DNA of 64,000 nt. Origin: Monodelphis domestica. Its lineage: Eukaryota > Chordata > Mammalia > Didelphimorphia > Didelphidae. The notes under the pieces are model-generated. The model saw only the letters and a program-made list of their open reading frames with translations, was not told the DNA's origin and made no database searches. Location: positions 207,975,753-208,039,752 of the forward strand of contig NC_077229.1 in assembly GCF_027887165.1 (NCBI RefSeq), given 5' to 3'. Position numbers and translations under genes: made by a program. Of this stretch, positions 33,122 to 40,189 are shown in pieces. Within the stretch, counting starts at the first letter, position 1, and every line of letters begins with the position of its first letter.

Positions 33122-35311
33122 CGCGTGCATGTTTTTTAAGATGTCAAGTTATCCTGATAAACCAATACCTCCTAAGGTTAAGACTCTTGTAGCACTTAAA
33201 AAAACCTACCTAAAATCACTTTCCACACGAGGCCTCGGTACATAGATGGAAGAGGGAACCGCTGACTAAATGTGCAAAGTTTCTCAATGTCTAGAGGAGG
33301 AGAAAAACAACAAAGAATTAGAATGAGACTTATGAGGCTGATAATAGGATTTAAGAAATTATTCTTTGGAACAACTGAAAATGTAATGACCCAGTTCCTC
33401 AGAAAAAGAGTTATTATTTAGCCAGCCAGAGTTAGAACTAGGAATTTTTGTAGCCTGAGCATGTATCACAGCATACAAATTCAACTGTGCATGCACATTC
33501 ACAAAAGGCAAAGCCTCCAGGCTGCCTACCTCCATCCCCAAAGGAATCAGTCCACTTGGCAGCTTACTATGTGAATTAATTATTCTTGATAATTAGTTGA
33601 TAAGGTCAATTATATCTTCAAATATGGCATCCAAGAAGACTGATTATTTAAGGGTAGGATTGGGAGGGTAACCATTAGATAATAGATTTATGCTTTTGCA
33701 AAGTAAAAGAAAGCTTGGTGTCACCTCCATCCTTACTCCCTCACCCCAAAATACTTGAGTTCAAAGTACTAGTTAAAACTAGCATTCCTGGGAAGGACTC
33801 AGACCCCAGGTCTTTTCTTTTCCTTAAAGATTGGAGCTCTCTAATCTGCTTGGTTTTTATAGGGTAGGAGACTGAGGCCCCAGAGAGAAGTGAATTGGTC
33901 ATGGTAACACAAGAAAGTTCATTCAACTCTTACTGAATGTAAGGATGAGCTGAGATTAAATGGAGTCCATATCTCAAACTCATGAGCTATTAGACGCCTT
34001 AGGGGCCACCTGGTTTAACGCCCTCATTTTACAGAGGAAAGAAACAAGAGTTCCAAAATTCATGTCAGAGAAGGGACTAGATCTAATTCAGTCCATCTCT
34101 TGTTTAGCCAAGTGTTGAAATGTGGCCTCACTCATGAAGACAAGGGAAAGGGCCCCAGCTCTTCCCAAGTAGCAACTCCTGGTCTCAAAACTTAGGACAA
34201 GTAGCAAAAGAGGGAAGGTAGGGCCCTCGGTCCTACTAGATGAAACATGGCTCCCATGATCATTGTCTGTCCCTGCTTCTCTTCATTTGTAAAGGGTCCA
34301 TAAAGCAACATAGGAGGTCAAAGCCTAAAGGGATAGATGAAGTCTAGGATAGGAAGGAGAGGTATTCCCAGGAAGGATTGGCCCTCCATCACCTCTCACA
34401 GGCTGACTCCCCTATCCCTAATGCACAGCCCCTTTGCCAAGATGTTAAAAGGCATGAAGAACTCTTAGACCTGGGAAAACAATTTCCCCTCCTTAGAGAG
34501 CAAACTGGCCCTTAAAGAGGCCAGAGATTCCTGAAATTCGCCTCCCTGGCAATCCATGACATTTTCAACTGAGCCCTGCTGACAAACTCTCAGGTTCTAG
34601 GCTATCATACAGTTTGAAAAAAACCTGGATGATATCATGCACTCAGGAGTTCACCGACGCAATGGGCTAAGTCAATCAGGTATCCTCAGGAAATGAGTAG
34701 AATAAGCCCCCGGGAATGGGAAAGGGGCACCCACTAGGTTTCCTAAAGATGGGCAAACCAAAGAAAGTTGGAAAACAGAGGAGGTCCAAAAGTCCATACA
34801 AATCAGCATAGAATTTGGCCCTTAAGAAAGCCCTGCACTTCTGGCCATGGAAACCCAGTCCAAAAAGAAACAAATAAATAGGTAAGTAAAAGTACATGTC
34901 TAGCTAAAATGGTAATAGATACATCAGATAGATGAAAACAATATATAATAGGCTGGCAAAAAAAAAAAGAATAACAGTTTCAAATTCTTAAAAGTTCCTT
35001 TGAAAAAATATGATTTTATACTCTGCCTCAAAGTAAGATTAAAAATAAATGTTTGATCATTTAAAGTTCCCCTGACAGGTAGAAGTTGCTATTTTTTTTC
35101 CTTAAAAACATATGAAGTGGCAGTTAGAACCAGATATTTTTTAAGATTATCATAGGATAGTTTATCTTCATTCATTTGAATCATCCTTTGAAAACTAACC
35201 AAGAGGATCATCTTTGAGGAGTATTTCCAATGATTTCTTTTCTTCAACACCCCGAAATCCAACTTTTTCATAATATACTGAACGAAAGTTTCTTTGAGAG
35301 TCTTCAGCCAT
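13746..35311 (-). CDS. TBC1D7: TBC1D7, TBC1 domain family member 7 (complete CDS, 7 coding exons)
   Basis: Known role: TBC1D7 is the third core subunit of the cytosolic/lysosomal TSC1-TSC2 complex. It binds the TSC1 coiled coil and stabilises the complex, which is the GAP for Rheb and so limits mTORC1. Seen here: seven minus-strand exons join in frame to 882 nt (293 codons plus TAA), the length I recall for the human protein. Translated segments follow that protein closely, for example [20 protein letters not shown] at the N terminus, [20 protein letters not shown] in exon 4, CYWLI in exon 5, [20 protein letters not shown] in exon 7 and GTPVHSM at the end. The TBC fold should cover roughly residues 50-230. 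I do not see the canonical TBC I-x-x-D-x-x-R and Y-x-Q finger motifs, as I recall for this atypical member. No stop or frameshift interrupts the CDS, so it looks functional. The start ATG has A at -3 and G at +4. All splice sites are ordinary GT-AG except the GC donor of exon 6. Identification rests on recalled homology, not an alignment. Confidence 0.96.
14374..14622 (+). mobile_element. Type B SINE (Mar-1-like), full length
   Basis: Sense order: head 'acagctagaatgctcagtgg', core 'gctgtgtgaccctgggcaag', 'aaaatgagctggagaag', 'ttggacacaactgaaacga'. It lies in TBC1D7 intron 7. Confidence 0.9.
14802..15014 (+). mobile_element. MER5-like nonautonomous DNA transposon
   Basis: It shares with 27462-27652 the order 'ggtttcctttgtaatc', 'catttaaaac', 'ctgccaaaagagt'/'ctgccaaaaggg', and a closing segment 'ggttaaaaatcccta' complementary to the opening. 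Confidence 0.65.
15015..16200 (-). mobile_element. L3/CR1 LINE, long antisense fragment in TBC1D7 intron 7
   Basis: Antisense CR1/L3 landmarks occur in the expected order: 'cagtccattccatatggaga', 'cagcccttcaaataagtgaa', 'gatgaactgctatctagcta', 'cttattagattcagcccaat', 'cctctgcaaatttgat' and 'gctgaaatccagataatcaa'. About 1.2 kb of degraded reverse transcriptase sequence remains. Confidence 0.85.
16368..16599 (-). mobile_element. Type B SINE (Mar-1-like)
   Basis: It is an antisense copy with 'ttgttcagtcatttagttgt' at the tail, 'ggtcacacagctagtgagtg' in the core and 'cttcctgactccaggccc' near the head. It ends about 70 bp past the donor of the 16669-16798 exon. Confidence 0.87.
16669..16798 (-). 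CDS. TBC1D7: TBC1D7 coding exon, residues 222-265
   Basis: The 130-nt exon follows acceptor TTTTAATAG. Its first base completes the split Arg codon from the previous exon. It encodes [20 protein letters not shown], then [20 protein letters not shown] and LEN, and ends at the strong donor GTAAGT (16668). Confidence 0.95.
17487..17553 (+). repeat. (CT)n microsatellite in TBC1D7 intron 6
   Basis: An almost pure run of CT dinucleotides of about 65 bp sits at the tail end of the antisense SINE beginning at 17561, so it probably grew from the SINE tail. Confidence 0.97.
17561..17742 (-). mobile_element. Type A SINE (WSINE1-like) nested in a MIR-type SINE
   Basis: It is an antisense copy from 'tttctgtcttagaattgata' to 'ctacccagaagcccc', inserted into an older SINE whose two halves flank it. 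Confidence 0.87.
18000..18265 (+). mobile_element. CORE-SINE nested in family C
   Basis: Sense head 'aaactagatggtgcagtggg', core 'gctatgtgaccttgggcaag' and a MIR-like 3' end running into ATTATTATTATC. Confidence 0.82.
18625..19370 (+). mobile_element. L2 LINE 3' region
   Basis: L2 order is clear: 'tgctcaacaaactccagtgg', 'cttaagtcccagctaaaatc', 'aactgtaagcttcttgaggg', 'acatagtaggcacttatcaa' and 'tgtttattgattga'. Confidence 0.85.
19371..19645 (+). mobile_element. Second L2 LINE 3' end, directly adjoining the first
   Basis: 'cttacaagaagcctttccca' through 'cttggcacatagtaggtgct' and 'tattaaatgtttatt' repeat the L2 3' pattern, so two L2 ends lie head-to-tail. Confidence 0.8.
19709..19745. repeat. 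(TA)n-rich microsatellite
   Basis: Mostly alternating T and A with one C interruption. Confidence 0.9.
20315..20460 (-). CDS. TBC1D7: TBC1D7 coding exon, residues 174-221, with a GC donor
   Basis: The 146-nt exon follows acceptor CCTCCTTTAG and encodes [20 protein letters not shown], then [20 protein letters not shown] and SLQ, leaving AG of an Arg codon. The only donor that keeps frame with the next exon is AG|GCAAGT at 20314, a GC-AG intron with otherwise perfect consensus. A GT four bases further on would shift the frame of the next exon. Confidence 0.94.
21505..21790 (+). mobile_element. L1 ORF2 reverse-transcriptase fragment
   Basis: Plus-strand sequence encodes remnants of the RT palm: [14 protein letters not shown] residues at 21526-21552, then SLFAD just before 21652. 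The second Asp of the F-A-D-D site is lost in an ATGAT-type microsatellite. It ends where the L1 at the window start begins ('ggatacaaaataaa'). Confidence 0.85.
21652..21694 (+). repeat. (ATGAT)n-type microsatellite inside L1
   Basis: Repeats of GATAT/ATGAT begin immediately after the codons for the L1 F-A-D motif. Confidence 0.9.
21869..22088 (-). mobile_element. Type B SINE (Mar-1-like)
   Basis: Antisense tail 'gtcacgtctgactcttcgtg', then 'ccatttggggttttcttggt' and the core up to 'caccacctagctgcccc'. Confidence 0.9.
22098..22462 (-). mobile_element. MIR SINE fragments
   Basis: A 3' end (22098-22170, 'gtgtgctttacaaacattac') is followed by a longer copy (22200-22462) with 'cattttatcaatgaagaaac' and 'ctctatccactataccactt'. 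Confidence 0.7.
23265..23486 (+). mobile_element. Type A SINE (WSINE1-like) with target-site duplication
   Basis: The full sense copy has A box TAGCTCAGTGG and B-box-like GGTTCAAATC. The flanks agaaaactgtctaa (23251-23264) and agaaaactgtccaa (23487-23500) differ at one base. The tail has grown into (AAAAG)n. Confidence 0.96.
23930..24083 (+). mobile_element. MIR-type SINE
   Basis: 'agtagaaagagtgctctgga', 'ggttcaaatcctatctctga' and 'ctctaaatctcagtttgttc' appear in sense order. Confidence 0.75.
24100..24341 (-). mobile_element. Type B SINE (Mar-1-like)
   Basis: It is an antisense copy from 'ttgttcagtagttttcagtt' to 'ctctatccactgcatcatct'. Confidence 0.87.
24417..24618 (+). mobile_element. Type A SINE (WSINE1-like)
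   Basis: It is a diverged sense copy from 'ggagcaactaggtggttcag' to 'cttctaagacagacaataaa'. Confidence 0.85.
25009..25146 (-). CDS. TBC1D7: TBC1D7 coding exon, residues 128-173
   Basis: The 138-nt exon (46 codons, phase 0 at both ends) follows acceptor TTTCTTTCAG and ends at donor GTGAGA. It encodes [20 protein letters not shown], then [18 protein letters not shown] and SLPQL. Because it is symmetric in phase, skipping it would keep the reading frame. A SINE bearing a very long pyrimidine tract on the transcribed strand begins 86 bp upstream of its acceptor. Confidence 0.95.
25232..25596 (+). mobile_element. Type A SINE (WSINE1-like) carrying a long (GGAA)n tail
   Basis: The sense copy starts 'ggggcagctgggtagctcag' and its tail becomes about 170 bp of GGAA repeats. 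The target-site duplication aaatcattttttta at 25218-25231 and 25597-25610 encloses the repeat, which proves it is part of the insertion. It lies in TBC1D7 intron 4, 86 bp upstream of the next exon. Confidence 0.97.
25425..25599 (+). repeat. (GGAA)n microsatellite
   Basis: About 40 nearly uninterrupted GGAA units. Open frames here (GRKE repeats on plus, PSFL repeats on minus) are artefacts of the repeat. Confidence 0.98.
25800..26492 (+). mobile_element. L1 3' end (ORF2 C-terminus and 3' UTR)
   Basis: It encodes [15 protein letters not shown] and [20 protein letters not shown], the ORF2 C-terminal region also seen in the L1 at the window start. A 3' UTR and an (AATA)n-like tail follow at 26468-26490. 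Confidence 0.9.
26493..26625 (+). mobile_element. Type A SINE, 5' truncated
   Basis: It begins inside the core ('ctgacctcagacacttccta') directly after the L1 tail and ends in an A run. Confidence 0.82.
26633..26826 (+). mobile_element. Type A SINE (WSINE1-like), young-looking copy
   Basis: A near-consensus sense copy is flanked by an A run plus 'agttcag' on both sides, a probable target-site duplication inside the previous SINE's tail. Confidence 0.93.
27065..27210 (+). mobile_element. L2 LINE 3' end
   Basis: 'agcagaatgtaggctgcctc', 'gccttgcacatagcaagccc' and 'gaaatgtttgctgactga'. Confidence 0.65.
27283..27460 (-). mobile_element. Type A SINE (WSINE1-like)
   Basis: It is an antisense copy from 'aatccttaccttctctctga' to 'gagccacctagctgcccc'. 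Confidence 0.87.
27462..27652 (+). mobile_element. MER5-like nonautonomous DNA transposon
   Basis: It shares 'gtttcctttgtaatcctata', 'catttaaaactattattctg' and 'ctgccaaaaggg' with the copies at 14.8 kb and (antisense) 8.4 kb. Confidence 0.65.
27697..27890 (+). mobile_element. Type A SINE (WSINE1-like), diverged
   Basis: Sense copy: 'gagctgggtgactcagtaga' through 'acagtattgattccaagatg' and 'gaaggtaagtgttg'. Confidence 0.85.
28100..28290 (+). mobile_element. MIR/MIR3-type SINE
   Basis: 'acaatggacttggagtcagc', 'ttagctatgtactccctggc' and 'tgatggctgtaagatacctt' follow the sense order of MIR3-type elements. Confidence 0.6.
28291..29250. other. TBC1D7 intron 4, no recognised feature
   Basis: It is AT-rich intron sequence. 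I could not assign a repeat family, and no conserved coding segment is visible. Confidence 0.4.
29371..29558 (-). CDS. TBC1D7: TBC1D7 coding exon, residues 65-127
   Basis: The 188-nt exon follows a pyrimidine tract and CCTAG acceptor. It encodes [32 protein letters not shown] and ends LPRSPSFPL in phase 0. The donor GTTGGT at 29370 is weaker than consensus, but the next exon resumes with [11 protein letters not shown], as expected for the family. Reading on past the donor gives unrelated residues. Confidence 0.95.
29845..30120. mobile_element. L2 3' end followed by an old SINE-like fragment
   Basis: 29845-29930 reads as an L2 end in sense ('acaagctctatgaaggcagg', 'gtagtaggctcttaaaggtt'). 29940-30120 resembles an antisense MIR-like element ('gcttcaaacccaggtccttt'). 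Confidence 0.5.
30125..31015 (+). repeat. Unnamed repeat family 'C', split by a type B SINE
   Basis: 'aagcactcactataggcaat', 'gaaaggcttcctataagagg', 'gagctgagccttgaaagaag' and 'ggctggaaagataagctgac'-type landmarks run to 30664. The family sequence resumes after the SINE at 30915. Confidence 0.65.
30676..30914 (-). mobile_element. Type B SINE (Mar-1-like) nested in family C
   Basis: It is a near-complete antisense copy. 'ccaatccaa' flanks it on both sides (about 30664-30672 and 30916-30924), a likely target-site duplication. Confidence 0.92.
31285..31700 (+). mobile_element. L1 ORF2 fragments in shuffled order
   Basis: 31290-31400 resembles the L1 stretch 'aatgatgaatatgaagaattcagaga...gaactgatgcagag'. 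31475-31690 resembles the earlier stretch 'ggtggagctatgaattggtc' to 'atgtaccccaagggtaaa'. In an intact L1 the second precedes the first. Confidence 0.65.
31701..32350. other. TBC1D7 intron 3, no recognised feature
   Basis: I identified no SINE or LINE landmark and no coding exon. Confidence 0.4.
32360..32575 (+). mobile_element. MIR/MIR3-type SINE
   Basis: 'cactgagtctcagttcctca', 'tttgtaaaataatacag' and 'gatgttccttctagctcaat' are MIR3-type 3' landmarks. Confidence 0.6.
32943..33136 (+). mobile_element. Type A SINE with internal deletion and (GT)n tail
   Basis: Head and core are present, but the middle from the tRNA-derived core to 'ggctggaatcaaaacacaat' is deleted. The flanks taagatgtcaaattat (32927-32942) and taagatgtcaagttat (33137-33152) form a 16-bp duplication with one mismatch, so the GT tract belongs to the insertion. 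Confidence 0.92.
33074..33119 (+). repeat. (GT)n microsatellite near a TBC1D7 donor site
   Basis: About 22 GT units end 91 bp from the exon at 33210. On the transcribed strand they read (AC)n. Confidence 0.97.
33210..33290 (-). CDS. TBC1D7: TBC1D7 coding exon, residues 38-64
   Basis: The 81-nt exon lies between acceptor CCTCTAG and donor GTAGGT (33209). It completes codon 38 (Asp), encodes [20 protein letters not shown] and VWKVIL, and leaves one base of a Gly codon. The R-G-L-V-W-K stretch is the conserved entry to the TBC fold. A SINE with a dinucleotide repeat lies only 58 bp past the donor. Confidence 0.95.
33300..35190. other. TBC1D7 intron 2, largely unassigned
   Basis: Only weak MIR-like scraps (about 33850-33960 and 33985-34095) are visible. 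There is no further coding exon. Confidence 0.45.
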
Positions 35312-35317
35312 GTTTTA
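35200..35317 (-). CDS. TBC1D7: TBC1D7 first coding exon (exon 2 if exon 1 is untranslated)
   Basis: A pyrimidine-rich tract ending in CCACAG precedes the exon at 35318-35319. Six untranslated bases lead to the ATG at 35311. The exon encodes residues 1-37 (MAEDSQRNF to LLKDDPL) and ends one base into codon 38, followed by donor GTTAGT at 35199. The Kozak context AAAACATGG supports this start. There is no earlier in-frame ATG in the exon. Confidence 0.95.
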
Positions 35318-35324
35318 CTGTGGA

Positions 35325-35460
35325 GAGAAAGACAGACAGACAGGGAGAGACAGAGAGAGAAACAGAGAGGGAGAAAGAGAAGGAGAGGGAGAGAGAGGGA
35401 AAGGAAGAGAGAGGGACAGGAAGGAAGAGAAGGAGAAGGAGGAAGAGAGAAAGAGGAGTG
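35325..35460 (+). repeat. GA-rich low-complexity tract beside the first coding exon
   Basis: A purine-rich run (GAGA/GGAA mix) on plus is a pyrimidine-rich run on the gene strand, ending in the acceptor of the first coding exon. Open frames here are artefacts. Confidence 0.9.
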
Positions 35461-35685
35461 GACAGAAGCATTGGAAAAGGAAAATCAAAAGAAGGGAAAG
35501 TAAGGAGAATGAAAATTGTTGTTAATTAAATTTATCTTCGCAATCAAATTGATATGTCATCATAATACATCTGTACTTATAAAAGAGATTTGTGAAAAGT
35601 TCCTTTCTTTGTACAAATACATTAATATCTCACTTCAATGGAGCTCAGCTATCCAGCAGCAGAACAGTCTCAAAACCGGAGGTGA

Positions 35686-35705
35686 TTAAGGCCTTAAGGC
35701 CTTAA
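35686..35705. repeat. 20-bp perfect palindrome
   Basis: ttaaggccttaaggccttaa equals its own reverse complement. A CA/TA-rich run follows at 35718-35772. Confidence 0.95.
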
Positions 35706-36347
35706 GGTCACTTAATTGTTTATATACACACACACACAAATATATATGTATATAATTGTGTGTGCATATATATTAGTACTACACCTTGTTTCTCAATAAC
35801 AAATCTGGCCTAGATGAAACTTCAGTGTTATTGATAATAACTATGTCTTAAAAAGATACTAAAATTACAAAAATGGAGGCAAAAGTGAAAAAAAAGGATT
35901 TTAAATGTCTAAAAGAATTTTCACAGTAAATGTAGTTTAAAATAGTAATATTTTATAAACATTTTCAGTGTATAAAAATGGCCTATGTATTAAAAAAAAA
36001 AGCTTTTTCTCCTTACAACAAGCAAATATATTAAAGAAATGTCAATAGGAGAGATCCTATGAGATGAGAGTCTGTTAACTACTACTTTACTCACAATTTT
36101 AATAGAAATTTGGTTTCCAAACTCACCAAAAATTAAAAGGAGATAGGCTGCTTATAGGCAAGTTCAATGTGAGCAGCAAGCAATGACAGCTGGCTGGGAA
36201 GGAAGAAACAGAAAAACTGAAAAAAAAATTGACTTGTAAATTGCAAAAGTAGTCTGAGTCCATGTATAGACCTTATATGAGTCAATGTCCCAGGAATAAT
36301 CATTAATCACTGTGTCTCAACATAATAAATAGAGTAATTCTTCACTG

Positions 36348-36530
36348 TGGTATAATAGAGCATTAGACTTTGAATCAGGAAAATGGGTTCAAATCTTGCC
36401 TTGGATACTTATTAGCTGTATACTCCTGGTCAAATCACTTAATTTGTCTCGGGCTCAGTTTCCTCATCTATAAAAAGAGAATATTATACTTGATGGCCTC
36501 TAAGATCCCTTCCAGTGCTTAATCTATGGG
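36348..36530 (+). mobile_element. MIR3-type SINE
   Basis: 'ggtataatagagcattagac', 'gggttcaaatcttgccttgg', 'tcagtttcctcatctataaa' and 'gcctctaagatcccttccag' in sense order. Confidence 0.75.
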
Positions 36531-36725
36531 CCTGTGTTTTACTAGAGTACAAAAATGACATTCATGATAACTGATTGATGCACAAAAAATGTTAAATTAT
36601 GCTCAGCATATAATGTTTAATAATGGAGTATACAATTAATTTTCTTCAAATAGGTACAATATAGTTTTGATATCTAAAGTATAAAACTTCTCAGCTTTCC
36701 AGAAAACCTGGTTATCTAGAATAGT

Positions 36726-37020
36726 TTGTTCCCTCCCTTTCTACAAAGACAAAAATCCAGAGGCACCTCCTGCATGTATTATCCCCTGATCTGCCATTCC
36801 CCAACCAAAAGTGATTCCATTTTCCTCAGATATCTCAAACATTTCACCCTTACACTTTTCATCAGCCTTTCTCCCTTCCATCATAATCAGCTGGATACAT
36901 TTCTACCCTCCCTCACCCTTTATCCTATAAACTCCTTGAAAATAATATGCATCATTGTTCGTCAAGCACCTATAGCATCCTGTGCTCATTTTAATAAATG
37001 GTATTAAATAAGTGTCTGCC
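36726..37020 (+). mobile_element. L2 LINE 3' end
   Basis: L2-like 'ctataaactccttgaaaata' and 'aataaatggtattaaataag' close a degraded L2 segment. Confidence 0.55.
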
Positions 37021-37589
37021 ACTTTGAACTGAACCTTCAAGTTATGGACAACCAAGGTTTTGCCTATGTGAAACCAAAAGGTTTTCCCATTCTTCAGAAC
37101 TTAGTTTATAAATAACTTGTTTTTTTTTTAAGGATTTTTTTAGGAATTTAAGTTTTCAGCAAGAAAAAAAAAGACTGATGGGCCAAAGAATTCCAAAATA
37201 CAAAACTTAATGAGGAAAAAAAAGCCATTGTTAGTAATATATTTAAAGGAAGCAACCCAAAACAACTCTAAAGGATATGCCCCTTATTCTCAGAGTCATA
37301 GTCACTCATAGTCAGAATATTTGGATTCCAGGCAGGGTTCTGTTAGCTGCTACCTATGAGAACAGGAGAAAATCATTTAACCTCTGCAGGAGGTTTTTCC
37401 ATCTTTGATAGATGCAAGTGGTATAACTAAAAAATTGAGGGTCTCCACGATCCCCTAAATTTTATGATTAATATATTTGCAGATTAACCACAGATAAATC
37501 GTCTAAAAGACAGCACTGAGGATTTTTCTTACGGTAAGTCCAAATGTGCAACAGTAATATCAATCTGTCCAAAGGTGTCACAGATAATG

Positions 37590-37775
37590 TAAATACAGGA
37601 GGATTTGGAATTGGGGAACCTGAGTTCAAATCCTCATTCTGCCACTAATGATCTGTGTGACTCTGAGCAAATCATTAAATCTCTCCAGGTCTGTTTCCTC
37701 TAACTCTAAAATCAGGGGATTGGATTAAATGACCTTGAAGGTCCTTTCCACCTCCAAATCGATGATCCTATGAAT
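37590..37775 (+). mobile_element. MIR3-type SINE upstream of the CpG island
   Basis: 'gagttcaaatcctcattctg', 'atctgtgtgactctgagcaa', 'ggattggattaaatgacctt' and 'gaaggtcctttccacctcca'. Confidence 0.78.
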
Positions 37776-37919
37776 TTTAAAGCCCAAATCCCTTCCCTAA
37801 AGGCATTTCCTAGAGAACCTGGCCTCCTCAGTTTAAAGTGTCACCTAATTTGGACATGGAGATCAAATTAACGAGAAGGTATTTTATATTAACGAGCATC
37901 TTGAAGACCTTCCCAGAGT

Positions 37920-38670
37920 TATACTTAACTGACTTCCATCGCCGGCCGAAGTCAGTCCGCAGGCAATCAGTCTAAAACGTTAACTAAACAATGACTCTGG
38001 GGACATTGGGATATCCAGGAGAGATTTCACTTAGTATCCGGCGCGACTAGAAACCCAGAAGAAAGGGACTGGGTGGGAAGAAAGGAAGGCAATAAACAGG
38101 AAATGAAAGACAGGGCGCAGATGCAGGAAAACAGGTAGGAAAGGGGAGTCTTAAGGCGCGCTCGGATTTCAGAGGCTCCATCCTTCCTCTAGGGAAGGAG
38201 AGGATAAGGGATGCCGGTGCGGAGGGGACAGCTCCCTAGGGGCTTGGTCACCTGTGGATGGCAGCGACCCGGGGAAGCCAAGAAAGCCGAGAGGCAGGAG
38301 CTGCAGCAGCAGGACCAGCTGGGGGAAGTGACGGCAGCTCCGGGGGCTGGCCGGAGTGCAGGAGGCGGGTTAGGGGAGGGAGAGGACTGAGTCAGGTCCG
38401 CCCCTCTCCTCCCAGCCCCGCCCAGCCAGGGATGGATGAATGCGCGCTGGGAGCGACCTTCTGGGCTGGCTTGCCCTAGCTGCGAGTTGCCCGCTTCCTG
38501 GCGTGCTCTCTGTCCTTGAATGGGGATGGAGAAAAGTGGGGCCAACTACGCCCCAGCTGGCCTCTCCCGATCCCCGCTACCAGCTCCTGCCCTGGTCCTT
38601 CCCCGCCGAATTTCCACTTCCAGTTCTTGCCCCTTCGAGAAGAAGCATCTCAGCATCCTCAGGGCTTGGA
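37920..38670. promoter_or_regulatory. CpG island promoter of TBC1D7
   Basis: CpG dinucleotides are frequent here and rare almost everywhere else in the window. Clusters include CATCGCCGGCCGAAG, ATCCGGCGCGACTAG, GGCGCGCTCGG and the GC-rich run around 38330-38460. It sits 2.6 kb upstream of the first coding exon, so it is the likely TBC1D7 promoter. I see no TATA box. The exact start site cannot be read from sequence. Confidence 0.85.
38252..38330 (-). other. TBC1D7: Candidate TBC1D7 untranslated exon 1
   Basis: The first coding exon begins with an acceptor, so an upstream untranslated exon is required. In the CpG island the minus strand offers ATCCACAG|GTGACC at 38251 as a possible donor. This is one candidate among several; the 5' edge given is arbitrary. 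Confidence 0.3.
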
Positions 38671-39054
38671 GTCTGAATGCCAAACTGTTCCAGCGCAGGC
38701 ATGGGTCTGAGTCTTTGCATGCACCCTCTGCCTTAGTCCTTGAACCTCCCTGCAGCCAGACACCACAGACAATGGCGAGACATCGTGGGGATACGATGGG
38801 CAGGATAAAAGTTAACAATTTAGACACGTGGGCTTCATCTCAAAATCTTGGAAAATGATTGAGGAAGAAGAAAGGGGAGTTGGGGACGAGGAAAGGGATG
38901 ACATTAATATCATTCCTAAATTATGGAGCAAAGAGTGTCACTTTCCTTTTCTGCAGAATAAAAATTAAATACTTGCATTGCCTCGCTCATAGATCTATGG
39001 AAAGGAAAGATTTTCTTTAGCCCTATAGAAATGTGAGTAACTATTAAACTAATA

Positions 39055-39975
39055 GGTAGTCCACACGCATTTAAGAGCCTACTGTGGGCCAGGAAATGTG
39101 CTAAACACTGGGATTATAAAGAAAGGCAAAAAAACCAACCAAACAAAAAAAAACAAAAAAAAAAACTGCGTTCTTATGGAGCTCTTAGTTTATTGTGGGG
39201 TGCAAACAATTCCCTACAAACAAAATATATCAGGATAAATTGGAGGTAACCTCAGATGGAAACCAGGATATCATTAAAAGGGACCCAAGAAAGGCTTCAT
39301 GCAGAAAAATGGGAATGTGGCTGAGTCTTGAAGGAAACCAAGGAAGTGAAGGGGGAGGGAATTCCAGGGATAGGGAACAGCCAAAGAAAAAGGCACATTT
39401 TGGAAGATGATTTCTCTCTGTGAGGCACAGCAAAGAGGCCAATGTCATTGGATCACAAAGCAAGTGGAAGGAACTAAGATGTAAGAAGATTGGAAAGGTA
39501 GGAAAGCCAACCTGGGGAATTTATATTTGGTCTTGGAAGTACTAGAGAACAGTTGAATAGGAGGAAGGACAGGACAGTAAGTGACAATGGTAAGATTTGC
39601 CCTTTAAGAAGATTGTTTTGATAACTGAGAGGAGGATAGACTGAGTGGGCAGAAATTATGGGCATAGAAAGCAATTGCAAGCTATTGCAATAGTCCTGGC
39701 ATGAAATGATAAGGACTTGCAAACATCAGAGGAGATATGGGGTTTATACAAAATGACACAATGGTAGAATAAACAATTCTTGGCAAATGATTGAGATTGA
39801 GTATGGGAGGTGAAAGAGAGTGAGGAATCAAAGATGACCCGGTTGTAAGTCTGGATGGATGGTACTTTTGATGCTATTTTTAACAAATAATAAAGCAATT
39901 AGGAAAAGTCAAGGTTTAAGGGTAAATGATAATAAATTTAGTTTGGACACACTGAATTTAAGAAATCTAAGGGTT
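39055..39975 (+). repeat. Unnamed repeat family 'C', most complete copy
   Basis: Landmarks in order: 'aagagcctactgtgggccag', 'aggataaattggaggtaacc', 'gaaaggcttcatgcagaaaa', 'ggctgagtcttgaaggaaac', 'aggaaagccaacctgg', 'caagctattgcaatagtcct' and 'agtgaggaatcaaagatgac'. About 920 bp, no ORF of note. Confidence 0.75.
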
Positions 39976-40189
39976 ATCCAGTTCAGGGGAGGGTCACAAC
40001 ACAGGTTAAGCTGTATAATTTGATCTGAGTCCTAAAATGCAAAATGTGGTTGTTTCTAGATTCAACAATAGCATGTTCCAGGCTTCATAGTAAAGTTGCT
40101 TTGAAATTTTACTGCCCTCTGGTGGTTTAGCTTTTTTTATTTTAATGGATTATTATTAGGATAATCTTAAAGGGGGGTTCTTTAGAAAT

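Noticed and set aside
37541..38760. A second, plus-strand gene sharing the CpG island
   Set aside because: No plus-strand coding exon with homology follows within the window.
38189..38858. Several overlapping frames of 64-118 codons in the CpG island
   Set aside because: GC-rich DNA has few stop codons by chance. Frames overlap on both strands and none resembles a known protein.
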